From Kaistella soli (GTDB taxonomy: Bacteria > Bacteroidota > Bacteroidia > Flavobacteriales > Weeksellaceae), in NCBI RefSeq assembly GCF_019038595.1, contig NZ_JAHOPF010000002.1, forward strand, positions 62,001-126,000: a stretch of DNA of 64,000 nucleotides, given 5' to 3'. The notes below the pieces were generated by a model. That model was not told the origin of the DNA. It made no database searches and saw only the letters and a list, made by a program, of their open reading frames with translations. A program made the position numbers and the translations under genes. How positions within the stretch are numbered: position 1 is the stretch's first letter; the number at the start of each line of letters is the position of its first letter. Of the stretch, positions 54,401 through 64,000 are shown piece by piece.

Positions 54401-56124
54401 AATTCTTCAGGAATATCAAATTCCGGAAGTAAAACATCACGTTTTAAAGTGTAGGGTTCAAACTTTACCAAAAGCTCTGAGTACGCTTCAAACGCATCGG
54501 GAAACTGAATGAAAGTCTGCTTGAGTTCGTCCTGGTTTTTAATATAATATTCGGTGGAAGGAAGCCCTCTTCTTTTACCAAAACCTTTTCCTACAGGTGA
54601 GGAAAGCTTCTCCCCGTCTTTGATACAGTACAGGATATCCTGAATATTGGCATCGGCTTTTTCGGTGTAAAATGTTTCGTTCTGAGCCAAAATTTTAGCA
54701 TCATATTTTTCGGCGAATTCCAGAAGGACTTCATTTAAGTGCTCTTCTTCTTCTACCTGATGATTCTGGATCTGTACATAAAAATCGTCACCAAAAGTAT
54801 CTTTCCACCATTTGAAAATTTCTTCTCCTTTCTGTTCTCCAAACTCAAGAATTGTACTCGGAATATCACCCGCAGTACCGGCAGTTAAAGCAATGAGATC
54901 TTCTTTGTACTCAGCAATCATCTTTCTGGAAATCCTCGGAACACCAAAATAAAACCCGTTCACATATCCCAAACTTGAAAGTTTAGCCAGGTTTTTATAC
55001 CCGTTAAAATTTTTTGCGAGCAGCACTACATTGGTTCTGCGGTCGGGATCATCTTTGGTAAACTGTTTCTGTTCCGGCCGGTCCGATATATAAAATTCGC
55101 AGCCGATAATTGGAATCAGAGCTTCTTTCCTCGGTTCAGGTTCATTAAACTCTTCTCCGTTTTCTTCAGCTTTCAGTTTCTTTTCTGAATATTCCTGATA
55201 GTTTTTTTTGATATTACCGTTGGCTTTTTCGATTTCGGAAACAAATTTGAAAGCGCCCATCATATTACCCAAATCCACCAAACCTGCCGCAGCAAAATTA
55301 TTCTGAAGGGCTTTCTTAATGAGGTCGGAAATATGGGAAGAAGCCTGCAGCGAGGAATAAATACTGTGATTGTGAAAATTGAAATAATCTCCGATTTCAA
55401 TCTCATCCGTATCGCCAAAATCGACAGTTTTTTTCTTTTTGGAGTCCGCAACCTGCCGTCTGATAATGATACCAAAAGGTGGAAAAGGATTAGGATGATT
55501 CCTGATGAAGTCCTGTAATTCTGCATCTGAAATCAACAGTTTTTCAGCTGGAATCACATCTATTCTCATCATTTCGAAGAAGACCTGCGCCGTCGCATTC
55601 ACGTCTGCTGCGGCATTATGCGCTTCATCAAATTTTTCGCCATAGAGTTTTTCATACAGCTCCACCAATTTTGGGGACTTATATCTTCCGTTTCTTCCGC
55701 CGCCAAGTTTACAGAAATCTGTTCCGAGTTCCATCGTATCTGCGGACGGTATTTTTTCAAGGGTATTTTCAATTTCTTTCCGGTGAAATTCGGCACCTAC
55801 AATTTTATAATCGAAATCGATATTGTGACCTGCCACTACTTTTGCCTTTTGCAGCACTTCCTGAAATTCTGCCAGCACTTCCGCTAATTCACGACCTTCT
55901 TCCCTGGCCATTTTTGTTGAAATTCCGTGAATTCTTGTCGCGTTAAAAGGGATATCATAACCTTCAGGTTTGATAATGTAATCCTGATTTTCGAGTAAGT
56001 TACCGTTCTGATCATGAAGCTGCCAGGCAATCTGAACCATTCGTGGCCAATTGTCTGAATCTGTGAGCGGTGCGTTAAAATTTTTAGGTAAACCAGTAGT
56101 CTCAGTATCAAAAATCAAATACAT
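51472..56124 (-). CDS. dnaE: DNA polymerase III alpha subunit with fused proofreading exonuclease
   Basis: 1550 residues, about 390 more than E. coli DnaE. Residues 1-190 are a DnaQ-like 3'-5' exonuclease: FDTETTG (Asp6, Glu8), GHNIDFD (ExoII) and HNAAADVNAT (His169, Asp174). A PHP domain begins at about 247 with FHNHSIYS (His251, His253), but its second motif is VDLG (283-286) where active PHP domains have TDHG, so its metal site looks lost. The polymerase core has GPGRGSAAGSAV and the catalytic PDIDIDF (691-697). The C-terminal OB and tau-binding region is present. Replicative polymerase; proofreading would not need a separate DnaQ subunit. Confidence 0.96.
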   Translation of the reverse strand: MYLIFDTETTGLPKNFNAPLTDSDNWPRMVQIAWQLHDQNGNLLENQDYIIKPEGYDIPFNATRIHGISTKMAREEGRELAEVLAEFQEVLQKAKVVAGHNIDFDYKIVGAEFHRKEIENTLEKIPSADTMELGTDFCKLGGGRNGRYKSPKLVELYEKLYGEKFDEAHNAAADVNATAQVFFEMMRIDVIPAEKLLISDAELQDFIRNHPNPFPPFGIIIRRQVADSKKKKTVDFGDTDEIEIGDYFNFHNHSIYSSLQASSHISDLIKKALQNNFAAAGLVDLGNMMGAFKFVSEIEKANGNIKKNYQEYSEKKLKAEENGEEFNEPEPRKEALIPIIGCEFYISDRPEQKQFTKDDPDRRTNVVLLAKNFNGYKNLAKLSSLGYVNGFYFGVPRISRKMIAEYKEDLIALTAGTAGDIPSTILEFGEQKGEEIFKWWKDTFGDDFYVQIQNHQVEEEEHLNEVLLEFAEKYDAKILAQNETFYTEKADANIQDILYCIKDGEKLSSPVGKGFGKRRGLPSTEYYIKNQDELKQTFIQFPDAFEAYSELLVKFEPYTLKRDVLLPEFDIPEEFLSEEDKIDGGKRGENAYLRHLTYEGASQKYEEITDEITERLDFELEVIAKTGYPGYFLIVQDFCNEARKMGVWVGPGRGSAAGSAVAYCTGITNVDPIEYDLLFERFLNPERISMPDIDIDFDDEGRDKIIKWVVEKYGKTNVAQIITYSVLGGKSAIKDAGRVLDLSIPETNNIAKLIPPSPGMNIAKAFSKFDKLSPEDKVLAQEMKDILADPNDGRFGVLSAAQRMEGCIRNTGIHACGVIITPEDISNLVPITIAAKDPDILVSQFDNSVAESAGLLKMDFLGLRTLTIIKHAIRLIKEKHGVDIDPDLIPLDDLKTFQLFQEGRTVGIFQYESPGMQKYMRELKPTKFADLIAMNALYRPGPIKYIPNFINRKNGLEETVYDLEETKEYLEETYGITVYQEQVMLLSQKLANFTKGEADTLRKAMGKKQKDVLDKMYPKFIEGGEKNNLDVDKLNKIWKDWEAFAEYAFNKSHSTCYALIAYHTAYLKANYPAEYMASVMTNNLNNTKQITMFMEDCKSIGVDVLGPSVNESQYEFAVNEKGQIRFGLGAIKGIGEGPSEAIVNARKNGRFKNIYDFFEKIPSSQMNKRVAESLVVAGAFDEVDRYHRAQYFDIDTTGRTNIERLLRYGQSFQDNINEIENSLFADFADEVKIEPPKINPAPEWQNMHMLNKEKEIIGFYLSAHPLDEYKYQFQFIQGALSKKEILEGKKDEVIELEKIILPVEVADVADADDDLVDIPAEIFDGEEEALIEEPQKKAEPKGSFNFLNLDEVEAFKDVFAGQQPDLFNNEKLTWKEKQALKNNTPEYMVAGLVTEYVVKDGKNSGEKIAFITLEDYSGSYGFRLGDRDYMRLRDKIDVQRFVIFKIKFTQAADGRVFVNVAEVIDLKDAFEKFAKKMTVVVDINDLRKEDIEFFKENFVENHGEQKLNFYVKNPQDQSTIELMSMKAHVDINGGLLEVIHDMQKYEVFLN

Positions 56125-56302
56125 TTTCGGAAGAATTTTGGTAAAATTAGTTTAAAATTTCTTTAGAAAAAAGTTGCAATCGTAGAAAATAGAATAAGGA
56201 AAATTTTAATGCCATTTAAGTTCCTAAGTACTAAAAAAGGGCTTAAATAAATTTCACACATGGCTATCATATGATTTAGAATTTCAGATTATAAAAATAA
56301 AA

Positions 56303-56330
56303 AAGGCGGCAGATAAATCTGCCGCCTTCC
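56303..56330 (-). terminator. Terminator after the T9SS cargo gene
   Basis: Perfect 11-bp GC-rich stem AAGGCGGCAGA (56303-56313) / TCTGCCGCCTT (56318-56328), loop TAAA; on the minus strand a long T-rich run follows. Confidence 0.92.
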
Positions 56331-56347
56331 TGATAGTTTAAAACCAA

Positions 56348-57922
56348 TTATTTTTTGATTGATTTTACTGTTTTAACAGTTCCGTCTTCGTATTTTAAAT
56401 TCACAAAGTAAAGTCCTGATTTCAACTGACCTAAGTGCAGTTCAGCAGCAGGTGCTAAATTTTGAACAGTTCTTCCAGACGCGTCAGTGATACTGATTGA
56501 TTTCACTCCTTTGATCTCTGAAATTTTCAGAACATCAGTAAATGGATTCGGGTATAAAGAAACTTCTGTTTTAGCAACGTTTCCTACCGCCAGGAACTCC
56601 TTATAATCAATAGTATAATCTTCAGCCTGTCCGTTACCCATTTGGGAACAGCCAGTTTCCAGAGCAGGGTGAATTGTAGCAGTCGAGAAGTTATATTTCA
56701 CTCTCATTCTCTTCTGACCAAAAGTAGTACCTGCCGGTATTGTAATATTTCCAGTCAAGGTTACCGGATTTGTTGCAACGCCTGCCACTCTGATCATTGA
56801 AGGAGTTGTATTGAAGTAAGATTCTCCTGCGTCATCAAAATCACCGTCACCATTCCAGTCGATAAATACAGACATTGCCCATCCGTTTAAAGGGTTCGCG
56901 TTGGTTACGCCCAAGACAGTTAATGGTAGGGAGGTTACGTTATTCTTCACTTCAAACATAGTGCTTGAGAAATCTTCGTAATGTGGCACCGAACCTGAAG
57001 CCGCAGATGAAGTTTTGGTCACTCCAGCAAAGTTCACTGAAGAAATCGGGAAAATTGCCGTTGGCTGATTGGTAGTTAATCCACAGTAAGAAACAGTACT
57101 GTTTGTACTGAAAGTAACCTCCTGGCATCCTGTCGCCTCACCTTCCGTGTTGCTAGGTACAACCTTCGCATAATACGTTGTATTAGGACTAAGCGTAATG
57201 TTTTGAGAAGTACCGGCTACAGTTTGTGAGAAAACATCCGTGCCACCAGGAGTAGTTCCTACAGTAAGAATATAGTTTACCGCTGTATCCGCACTTGCCC
57301 AATTGATTGTGTTAGTACCTGCTGGTAAAACTGCCCCATTGGTAAGTCCAACGAATGAAGTGCATGATGGAGCAGCGCTGACACCTTGCTGAAGCATAGA
57401 AATATCATCAACAAAAATATTTCCGGCTGCACTTCCTACTACCCATGCACCAATACCATAGGAGGTTCCCGGCTGCATTTTACCGGCAGGAATTACTGCC
57501 GATTTTGTTGTACAGGATGTAATTGCGGCGGTACCCAGCGCAGTGCCGGCACCGATATATTCAATACTCCAGTTATTGCCGCTTGGATTGAAAGTAAATA
57601 ATGCTACATACAGGGTTCCATTAGATCCCGCTGCTTTTTTGTACTTGAAGTTCACATCCACTGCCTGTCCGTTGTTAAGTTTTCCGAACTCCTCTTCAAG
57701 AACGTCTACCAAAACCATCCAGCCGGTTTGGGAAACAGTCCCTCCAATGGCTAACTGTCCGCCAAAACTTCCGGAACAGGCAGCCGCTGCAGTCATTGTA
57801 CCGCCGCCAAACTGAGCGTACTGGCCCACATCTGTTGCTTCTTCAAAATCTGCTACGTGGTTAATTTGTGCATTCGCACCGATTCCTAATGCAAGAAATC
57901 CAGATAGTAATAATTTTTTCAT
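56348..57922 (-). CDS. T9SS type A cargo protein with fibronectin-like and GEVED domains
   Basis: 524 residues from the ATG at 57922 (MKKLLLSGFLALGIGANAQ, signal peptide). N-terminal beta-rich domain to about 180; fibronectin-III-like region at about 185-285 (INWASADTAVNYILTVG, NTTYYAKVVPSN); GEVED domain at about 290-440 (VFIDWNGDGDFDDAGESY, MGNGQAEDYTIDY); and a C-terminal type A sorting domain (VSLYPNPFTDVLKISEI ... GLYFVNLKYEDGTVKTVKSIKK, split here). Exported by Sec, then across the outer membrane by T9SS and attached at the surface. No enzyme domain is seen; adhesion or binding is likely. Confidence 0.9.
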   Translation of the reverse strand: MKKLLLSGFLALGIGANAQINHVADFEEATDVGQYAQFGGGTMTAAAACSGSFGGQLAIGGTVSQTGWMVLVDVLEEEFGKLNNGQAVDVNFKYKKAAGSNGTLYVALFTFNPSGNNWSIEYIGAGTALGTAAITSCTTKSAVIPAGKMQPGTSYGIGAWVVGSAAGNIFVDDISMLQQGVSAAPSCTSFVGLTNGAVLPAGTNTINWASADTAVNYILTVGTTPGGTDVFSQTVAGTSQNITLSPNTTYYAKVVPSNTEGEATGCQEVTFSTNSTVSYCGLTTNQPTAIFPISSVNFAGVTKTSSAASGSVPHYEDFSSTMFEVKNNVTSLPLTVLGVTNANPLNGWAMSVFIDWNGDGDFDDAGESYFNTTPSMIRVAGVATNPVTLTGNITIPAGTTFGQKRMRVKYNFSTATIHPALETGCSQMGNGQAEDYTIDYKEFLAVGNVAKTEVSLYPNPFTDVLKISEIKGVKSISITDASGRTVQNLAPAAELHLGQLKSGLYFVNLKYEDGTVKTVKSIKK

Positions 57923-58157
57923 AAATTTTTTTTTAAGTTGGCCAAATATAGAAATAAAAACATGGAAAATCAATAGTATTCAATATTTAACAGATATAAT
58001 TGCGTTTTTGACTAGATTTCAATCCATTAATTGCGGTATGGAAAATAGATGTTGAAATCCGTTATTGGAGCATTCAGTATTAAAAACTGCGAATCCGACA
58101 AAACTTCATATATATTCTGGCAAAGTTTTTCTTAAAAACCAATTGTAGTCAAATGTT

Positions 58158-58187
58158 TTTGCCACTCCCCTAAAATTTTTATCTTTG
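58158..58187 (+). promoter_or_regulatory. Promoter of the E1 alpha/beta gene (TTTG-N18-TATCTTTG)
   Basis: TTTG (58158-58161), 18 nt, TATCTTTG (58180-58187), an exact -7 match. The ATG follows 6 nt later, so the mRNA is leaderless or nearly so. It rules out the in-frame TTG at 58185, which lies in the -7 element. Confidence 0.7.
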
Positions 58188-58193
58188 TTAACT

Positions 58194-60266
58194 ATGGAAA
58201 TTGGCACAAAACAAAACGTTTCAGAGGAGATTTTATTAAAGGCTTTCAACCACATGATGCTCGCCAAAGCAATGGCCGACATTTACGAGGAAAACCGTAA
58301 TATTACCAAATATGTTCACAGTACTTCCCGAGGCCACGAAGCCGTTCAGCTTGCAACAGCCTATCAGCTCACCAGGGAAGACTGGGTTTCACCCTATTAC
58401 CGCGACGAAAGCTTACTTCTGGGAATTGGTTTTGAACCGTACCGCTTAATGCTGCAGCTGTTGGCAAAAGCCGACGATCCCTTTTCCGGCGGCCGCTCTT
58501 ATTATTCACATCCGTCCAGTCTGGAAGAAAATCTTCCGAAGATTATTCATCAAAGTTCGGCTACAGGAATGCAGGCCATTCCTACAACTGGTATTGCACA
58601 GGGTATTAAATACATTCAGGAATTCGGTTTAAAGACTTACGAGAAAAATCCTGTGGTGGTATGCAGTTTCGGCGATAATTCCGTGACAGAAGGAGAAGTT
58701 TCGGAGGCGTTTCAGTTTGCTGCACTGCATCAGCTCCCCATTATTTTTCTCATTCAGGATAACGAATGGGGAATTTCCGTTACCAAAGAAGAAGCCCGTA
58801 CTTCTGACGCGTACGATTTCGCTGCAGGCTTTGTCGGGTTAAACCGGATGCGGATTGACGGAACCGATTTTGTGGCAAGCTTTGAAGGCATAAAAAAAGC
58901 AGTCGATTTTGTAAGAACGGAAAGAAAACCAATGCTCGTCTGTGCAAAAACCGTGTTAATTGGCCATCATACTTCAGGAGTGAGGAGAGAATTTTACAGA
59001 GATGAAGAAGACCTTACAAAACACCGCGCCAAGGATCCGGGAAATATTTTAAGAAACAGATTGATTAATGAAGGCATCAGCGAAGACCTGCTGAAACAGA
59101 TCGAAAAGAAAGCAAGACTGGAAGCGGAACAGGCTTTTCAAAAAGCGATCAATGCACCAGATCCTAAAGCTGAAACTGTAGAAAACCACGTTTTTGCCCC
59201 GACCCCGATTACCGAAGAAGTGGGTGAACGCGAACCAAAAGGCCAGGAAAAAATCGTGATGGTGGATGCTGCCATCCACGCTATCCAGGAAATCATGTGG
59301 AAACATCCCGAAGCATTGCTTTACGGCCAGGATGTGGGTGAACGAATCGGCGGTGTTTTCCGCGAGGCTGTTACGCTGGGAGCAAAATTTGGGAACAAAA
59401 GAGTTTTCAATACCGCTATTCAGGAAGCATATATCATCGGTTCCACTGTTGGAATGAGCGCCGTCGGTTTAAAACCGATCGTTGAAGTACAGTTCGCTGA
59501 TTATATATATCCGGGAATCAACCAGTTGATTACGGAAATTTCAAAATCAAATTATTTATCAAACGGCAAATTTCCGGTGAGCAATATCATCCGTGTACCA
59601 ATCGGAGCTTACGGCGGTGGCGGACCTTATCACAGCGGAAGTGTGGAAAGTATTCTCGCCAATATTAAAGGGATCAAAATTGCTTATCCGAGCAACGCGG
59701 CAGATTTCAAAGGCCTACTGAAAGCAGCGTATTACGATCCCAATCCAGTGATTATGCTCGAACACAAAGGCTTATACTGGAGCAAAGTACCAGGAACTGA
59801 AGACGCCAAAACCATCGAACCGGCGGAAGATTATATTTTACCGCTCGGAAAAGGAAACATTATTCTTGAAGCCAATCCATCAGAAACAGAGAAAGGCAGA
59901 ACCATGCTGATTGTCACCTACGGAATGGGTGTTTACTGGGCAAAAGAGGCCGCCAAAAACTTCCCCGGAAATGTGGAAGTGATTGATTTAAGAACGTTAA
60001 TTCCTCTGGATGAAAAATTGGTTTTCGAAAGAGCAAAACTCCATGGAAAATGTTTGGTTTTAACGGAAGAGCAACTCAACAATTCATTTGCTGAAGCCTT
60101 CGCTCACCGTATTTCTAAAAACTGTTTCCGATATTTGGACGCTCCGGTGGAAGCAATGGGTTCACTCAATCTGCCCGCGGTTCCTATCAATCTTATTCTG
60201 GAAAAAGAAATGCTGCCTAACGCTGAAAAAGTGTCAAAGAAAATTGAAGAAATGCTGACGAACTAA
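58194..60266 (+). CDS. 2-oxoacid dehydrogenase E1, alpha and beta subunits fused
   Basis: 690 residues. The alpha half (about 1-330) has HSTSRGHEAVQLATAYQL, YYRDESLLLGIG and the TPP motif GDNSVTEGEVSEAFQFAA followed by QDNEWGIS. The beta half (about 345-690) has ALLYGQDVGERIGGVFREA, FNTAIQEAYIIGSTVGMSA, IEVQFADYIYPGINQL-like sequence, GAYGGGGPYHSGSVES and ALIPLDE-type LRTLIPLDEKLV. Alpha and beta are separate proteins in most bacteria. The type is closest to branched-chain 2-oxoacid E1; E2 and E3 are not in the window. It would supply branched acyl-CoA primers for the iso-fatty acids of this lineage, which is inference. Confidence 0.9.
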   Translation: MEIGTKQNVSEEILLKAFNHMMLAKAMADIYEENRNITKYVHSTSRGHEAVQLATAYQLTREDWVSPYYRDESLLLGIGFEPYRLMLQLLAKADDPFSGGRSYYSHPSSLEENLPKIIHQSSATGMQAIPTTGIAQGIKYIQEFGLKTYEKNPVVVCSFGDNSVTEGEVSEAFQFAALHQLPIIFLIQDNEWGISVTKEEARTSDAYDFAAGFVGLNRMRIDGTDFVASFEGIKKAVDFVRTERKPMLVCAKTVLIGHHTSGVRREFYRDEEDLTKHRAKDPGNILRNRLINEGISEDLLKQIEKKARLEAEQAFQKAINAPDPKAETVENHVFAPTPITEEVGEREPKGQEKIVMVDAAIHAIQEIMWKHPEALLYGQDVGERIGGVFREAVTLGAKFGNKRVFNTAIQEAYIIGSTVGMSAVGLKPIVEVQFADYIYPGINQLITEISKSNYLSNGKFPVSNIIRVPIGAYGGGGPYHSGSVESILANIKGIKIAYPSNAADFKGLLKAAYYDPNPVIMLEHKGLYWSKVPGTEDAKTIEPAEDYILPLGKGNIILEANPSETEKGRTMLIVTYGMGVYWAKEAAKNFPGNVEVIDLRTLIPLDEKLVFERAKLHGKCLVLTEEQLNNSFAEAFAHRISKNCFRYLDAPVEAMGSLNLPAVPINLILEKEMLPNAEKVSKKIEEMLTN

Positions 60267-60278
60267 GAAAAAAGCATA

Positions 60279-61019
60279 TTAGTTATTTTTTAAAAGGTGA
60301 GGAATATCGGTCGTGATGTGACCGATACCGGAATTTTTAAGTTCCAGGAAAATATTTATATCATTTACCGTCCAGGAGTTTGTTATTAAACCTAGATTTT
60401 GGGCTTCCTGAATCCAGGTCGGATTTTTCTGCAAAACTTTGTAGTGATAGCCAAAACCGTCTATATCAAGTTTTACCAGTTCCTGTGGGGAAAGGTCGCC
60501 GTTGAGATACTGTACCACTGCCTCTCCATTGCGTTTCTTTATTTCTTTGCAGATATTTAAACTGAAAGAAATGAATTCACACTGCCCAAAAAGTTCCAGA
60601 CGTTTAACTTCTTTCAATGCTTTTTCCACCATTTCGATTTCGAGGTCTAAGGTTTTTGCAGGCTTAAGTTCAATAATCAGTTTTACTGAAGAATCTTTTC
60701 CGCCGTGTTTTAAGTACTGTTTTAGTGTTGGGATTTTCTCCCCGTTCTGAAGTTTTTGCTTTTTCACTTCCGACCAGTCGGATTCAGAAATTTCCAAACT
60801 GTTGAACTTTTCGTCATGATTGATGATCAGTTTACCGTCTTTCGTCATCCGCACATCAAATTCAGATCCATACACTTTAAGTTCCTGTGCATTCTGCAAA
60901 GAAGAAATTGAATTCTGAGCCGAATTTTCGGTTTTCCAGAAGCCTCTGTGCGCAATAATTTTGGTTTGCGCGGAAAAAACAGCTGTGGCAAAAAGTAACA
61001 TTGCTGATAATTTGTTCAT
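60279..61019 (-). CDS. Secreted glycerophosphodiester phosphodiesterase-like protein
   Basis: 246 residues from the ATG at 61019 (MNKLSAMLLFATAVFSAQ, signal peptide). IIAHRGFWKTENSAQNSISS (His-Arg and Glu-Asn), SEFDVRMTKDGKLIINHDEKF and LIIELKPAK are the GDPD catalytic segments; GLITNSWTVND near the end completes the barrel. Periplasmic or surface release of glycerol-3-phosphate from deacylated phospholipids is likely. Convergent with the E1 gene, 12 nt between stops. The longer open frame to 61085 lacks support. Confidence 0.88.
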   Translation of the reverse strand: MNKLSAMLLFATAVFSAQTKIIAHRGFWKTENSAQNSISSLQNAQELKVYGSEFDVRMTKDGKLIINHDEKFNSLEISESDWSEVKKQKLQNGEKIPTLKQYLKHGGKDSSVKLIIELKPAKTLDLEIEMVEKALKEVKRLELFGQCEFISFSLNICKEIKKRNGEAVVQYLNGDLSPQELVKLDIDGFGYHYKVLQKNPTWIQEAQNLGLITNSWTVNDINIFLELKNSGIGHITTDIPHLLKNN

Positions 61020-61113
61020 AAAATTAAGATTAATTTCCAGTATTTTCACTTTTCTTAGAGTTGCAGAAGCGTATATCAAATTCAAGCCTTTGAATTACTA
61101 ATCATTGAGCTGA

Positions 61114-63189
<2,076 letters not shown>

Positions 63190-63426
63190 ATATTGATTTT
63201 CAAAATGCTTAGAAAAGACGCTGTATTCCTATTTTCGCAATAATTATTAAATTTCATTTAGGAAAACATAATGATATTATGCAATAAATAAGTTTTCCTA
63301 AATATTACTTCGTTGAGGTTAATGTCATAAAAAATCTATTTACTTAAGAATAAACTACTTAATACGCCTTATAAATAAATTTTCAAAAATAATTTGCTGA
63401 TTTATTTTTTGTATTGCAATTTTATT

Positions 63427-63434
63427 TACATTTG
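63427..63434 (+). promoter_or_regulatory. -7 promoter element of the M4-like peptidase gene
   Basis: TACATTTG, exact TAnnTTTG match, 27 nt before the ATG at 63462. The 272-bp gap from ligA is otherwise AT-rich without a gene. Confidence 0.5.
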
Positions 63435-63461
63435 ATCAAATTATTAAATAAATATTGTCTT

Positions 63462-64000
63462 ATGAAAAAACATATATTTTCTGCAGGATTAATAATGCTG
63501 CTTATTGCGGGTCAGGTTTCAGCACAGGATTTTGTGAGTAAAAGAAACATTGACACCAATGGCAGAGTTGATTTGATCACCTTTAACGGTGGACTGAGCG
63601 CCAGATCAGCAAACATAAATGAAATTTTAAAACAAAGCCTGAACCTTGACTCGAGGGCAAGTTTACAAAGTGTCAAGACTCAGCTTGATCCGTCGAGTTC
63701 TTTCGTTGACGAAAAATTCCAGCTTTATTACGACGGTATAAAAGTTCAGTATGTAGTGTATACTACGCATTCTCAAAATGGAAAAGTGGCAAGTTTATCC
63801 GGAAATATTTTCCCGATTACTGATGTTACTACCCAACCTGCATTAAGTGCTTCTTCAGCTTTAAATTCTGCCCTTAAACATACCGGTGCCGAAAAATACA
63901 TGTGGGAAGATGCAGAATACGCTAAAGAAAACAATTATAACAAACCGCAAGGCGAACTGGTTCTCGTTCCAATTGAGCAAAATGACGGTTCATTCAAATT
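63462..64000 (+). CDS. Probable M4 (thermolysin-type) metallopeptidase, N-terminal part only
   Basis: 179 codons seen before the window ends. Signal peptide MKKHIFSAGLIMLLIAGQVSAQ; then a fungalysin/thermolysin propeptide (FTP)-like region (SSSFVDEKFQLYYDGIKVQYVVYTTH region, split by family motif YxGIKVxxxxY) and a PepSY-like continuation (ITDVTTQPALSASSALNSALKH). The zinc site would lie beyond the window, so the assignment rests on the propeptide alone; a T9SS-sorted peptidase is likely in this lineage. Confidence 0.65.
   Translation, partial: MKKHIFSAGLIMLLIAGQVSAQDFVSKRNIDTNGRVDLITFNGGLSARSANINEILKQSLNLDSRASLQSVKTQLDPSSSFVDEKFQLYYDGIKVQYVVYTTHSQNGKVASLSGNIFPITDVTTQPALSASSALNSALKHTGAEKYMWEDAEYAKENNYNKPQGELVLVPIEQNDGSFK

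Noticed and set aside
63190..63461. AT-rich gap after ligA as a possible replication or attachment site
   Set aside because: No iterated motif, tRNA end or DnaA-box cluster; a -7 element for the next gene explains its only clear signal.

Overview
The window is a stretch of low-GC chromosome from a member of the Flavobacteriales, most likely Weeksellaceae of the Chryseobacterium group. Evidence: TAnnTTTG promoter elements lie in front of many genes, Shine-Dalgarno-like sequences are absent, and the genes include type IX secretion parts (PorQ, a T9SS type A sorting domain), the lipoprotein TamL, a DnaE with a fused proofreading exonuclease, and a fused alpha/beta 2-oxoacid dehydrogenase E1. It is almost entirely core or near-core genome. 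I saw no prophage, insertion sequence, integrase, CRISPR array, tRNA or rRNA.

Layout. 1-5.4 kb: holB (cut by the window edge), an outer-membrane protein, lptC, anmK and a GNAT-nitrilase fusion. 5.4-12.9 kb (minus): TonB-dependent receptor, kdsA, DUF1697 protein and a large GT-C-like membrane protein. 13-19.3 kb (plus): a cysteine-synthase-like enzyme and an alpha-oxoamine synthase (a candidate sulfonolipid or sphingolipid pair), an Rnk/GreA-like factor, a B12-type radical SAM protein and a four-repeat membrane protein. 19.2-20.7 kb: a 25-codon ORF and an HTH plus helical-repeat regulator. 20.8-28.2 kb: atpDC, ribF, MmcQ/YjbR protein, NAD(P)-binding protein, frr, pyrH, porQ and cmk. 28.3-35.3 kb: a three-gene YtxH/holin-like envelope cassette, an RNA methyltransferase whose start overlaps the divergent tamL, and a secreted propeller-M28-PDZ peptidase. 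35.5-40.1 kb: a complete cyanophycin module (cphA divergent from cphB and an isoaspartyl peptidase). 40.2-45.4 kb: ppdK, a small lipoprotein, fabH and corA. 45.5-50.3 kb: a TetR-TolC-HlyD-MFS tripartite efflux operon with a readable promoter and operator. 50.4-58 kb: a Cys/His/Met-rich secreted peptide, a LuxR-type regulator without the phospho-acceptor aspartate, dnaE and a T9SS cargo protein. 58.2-64 kb: E1 alpha/beta fusion, a secreted GDPD-like phosphodiesterase, ligA and the start of a probable M4 metallopeptidase.

How the genes fit together. Cell-envelope building is the recurring theme (LptC, KdsA, TamL, PorQ, AnmK, the lipid pair, FabH, efflux pump). A nitrogen and carbon store (cyanophycin) and central metabolism (PPDK, E1, ATP synthase) sit between these genes. 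Most transcription units end in clear stem-loops with T-runs, many shared by convergent genes. The most informative items for follow-up are the lipid pair at 13.1-15.5 kb, the cyanophycin module, the tetR promoter/operator, the HTH-repeat regulator with its neighbouring micro-ORF, the Asp-less receiver and the possibly leaderless transcripts.
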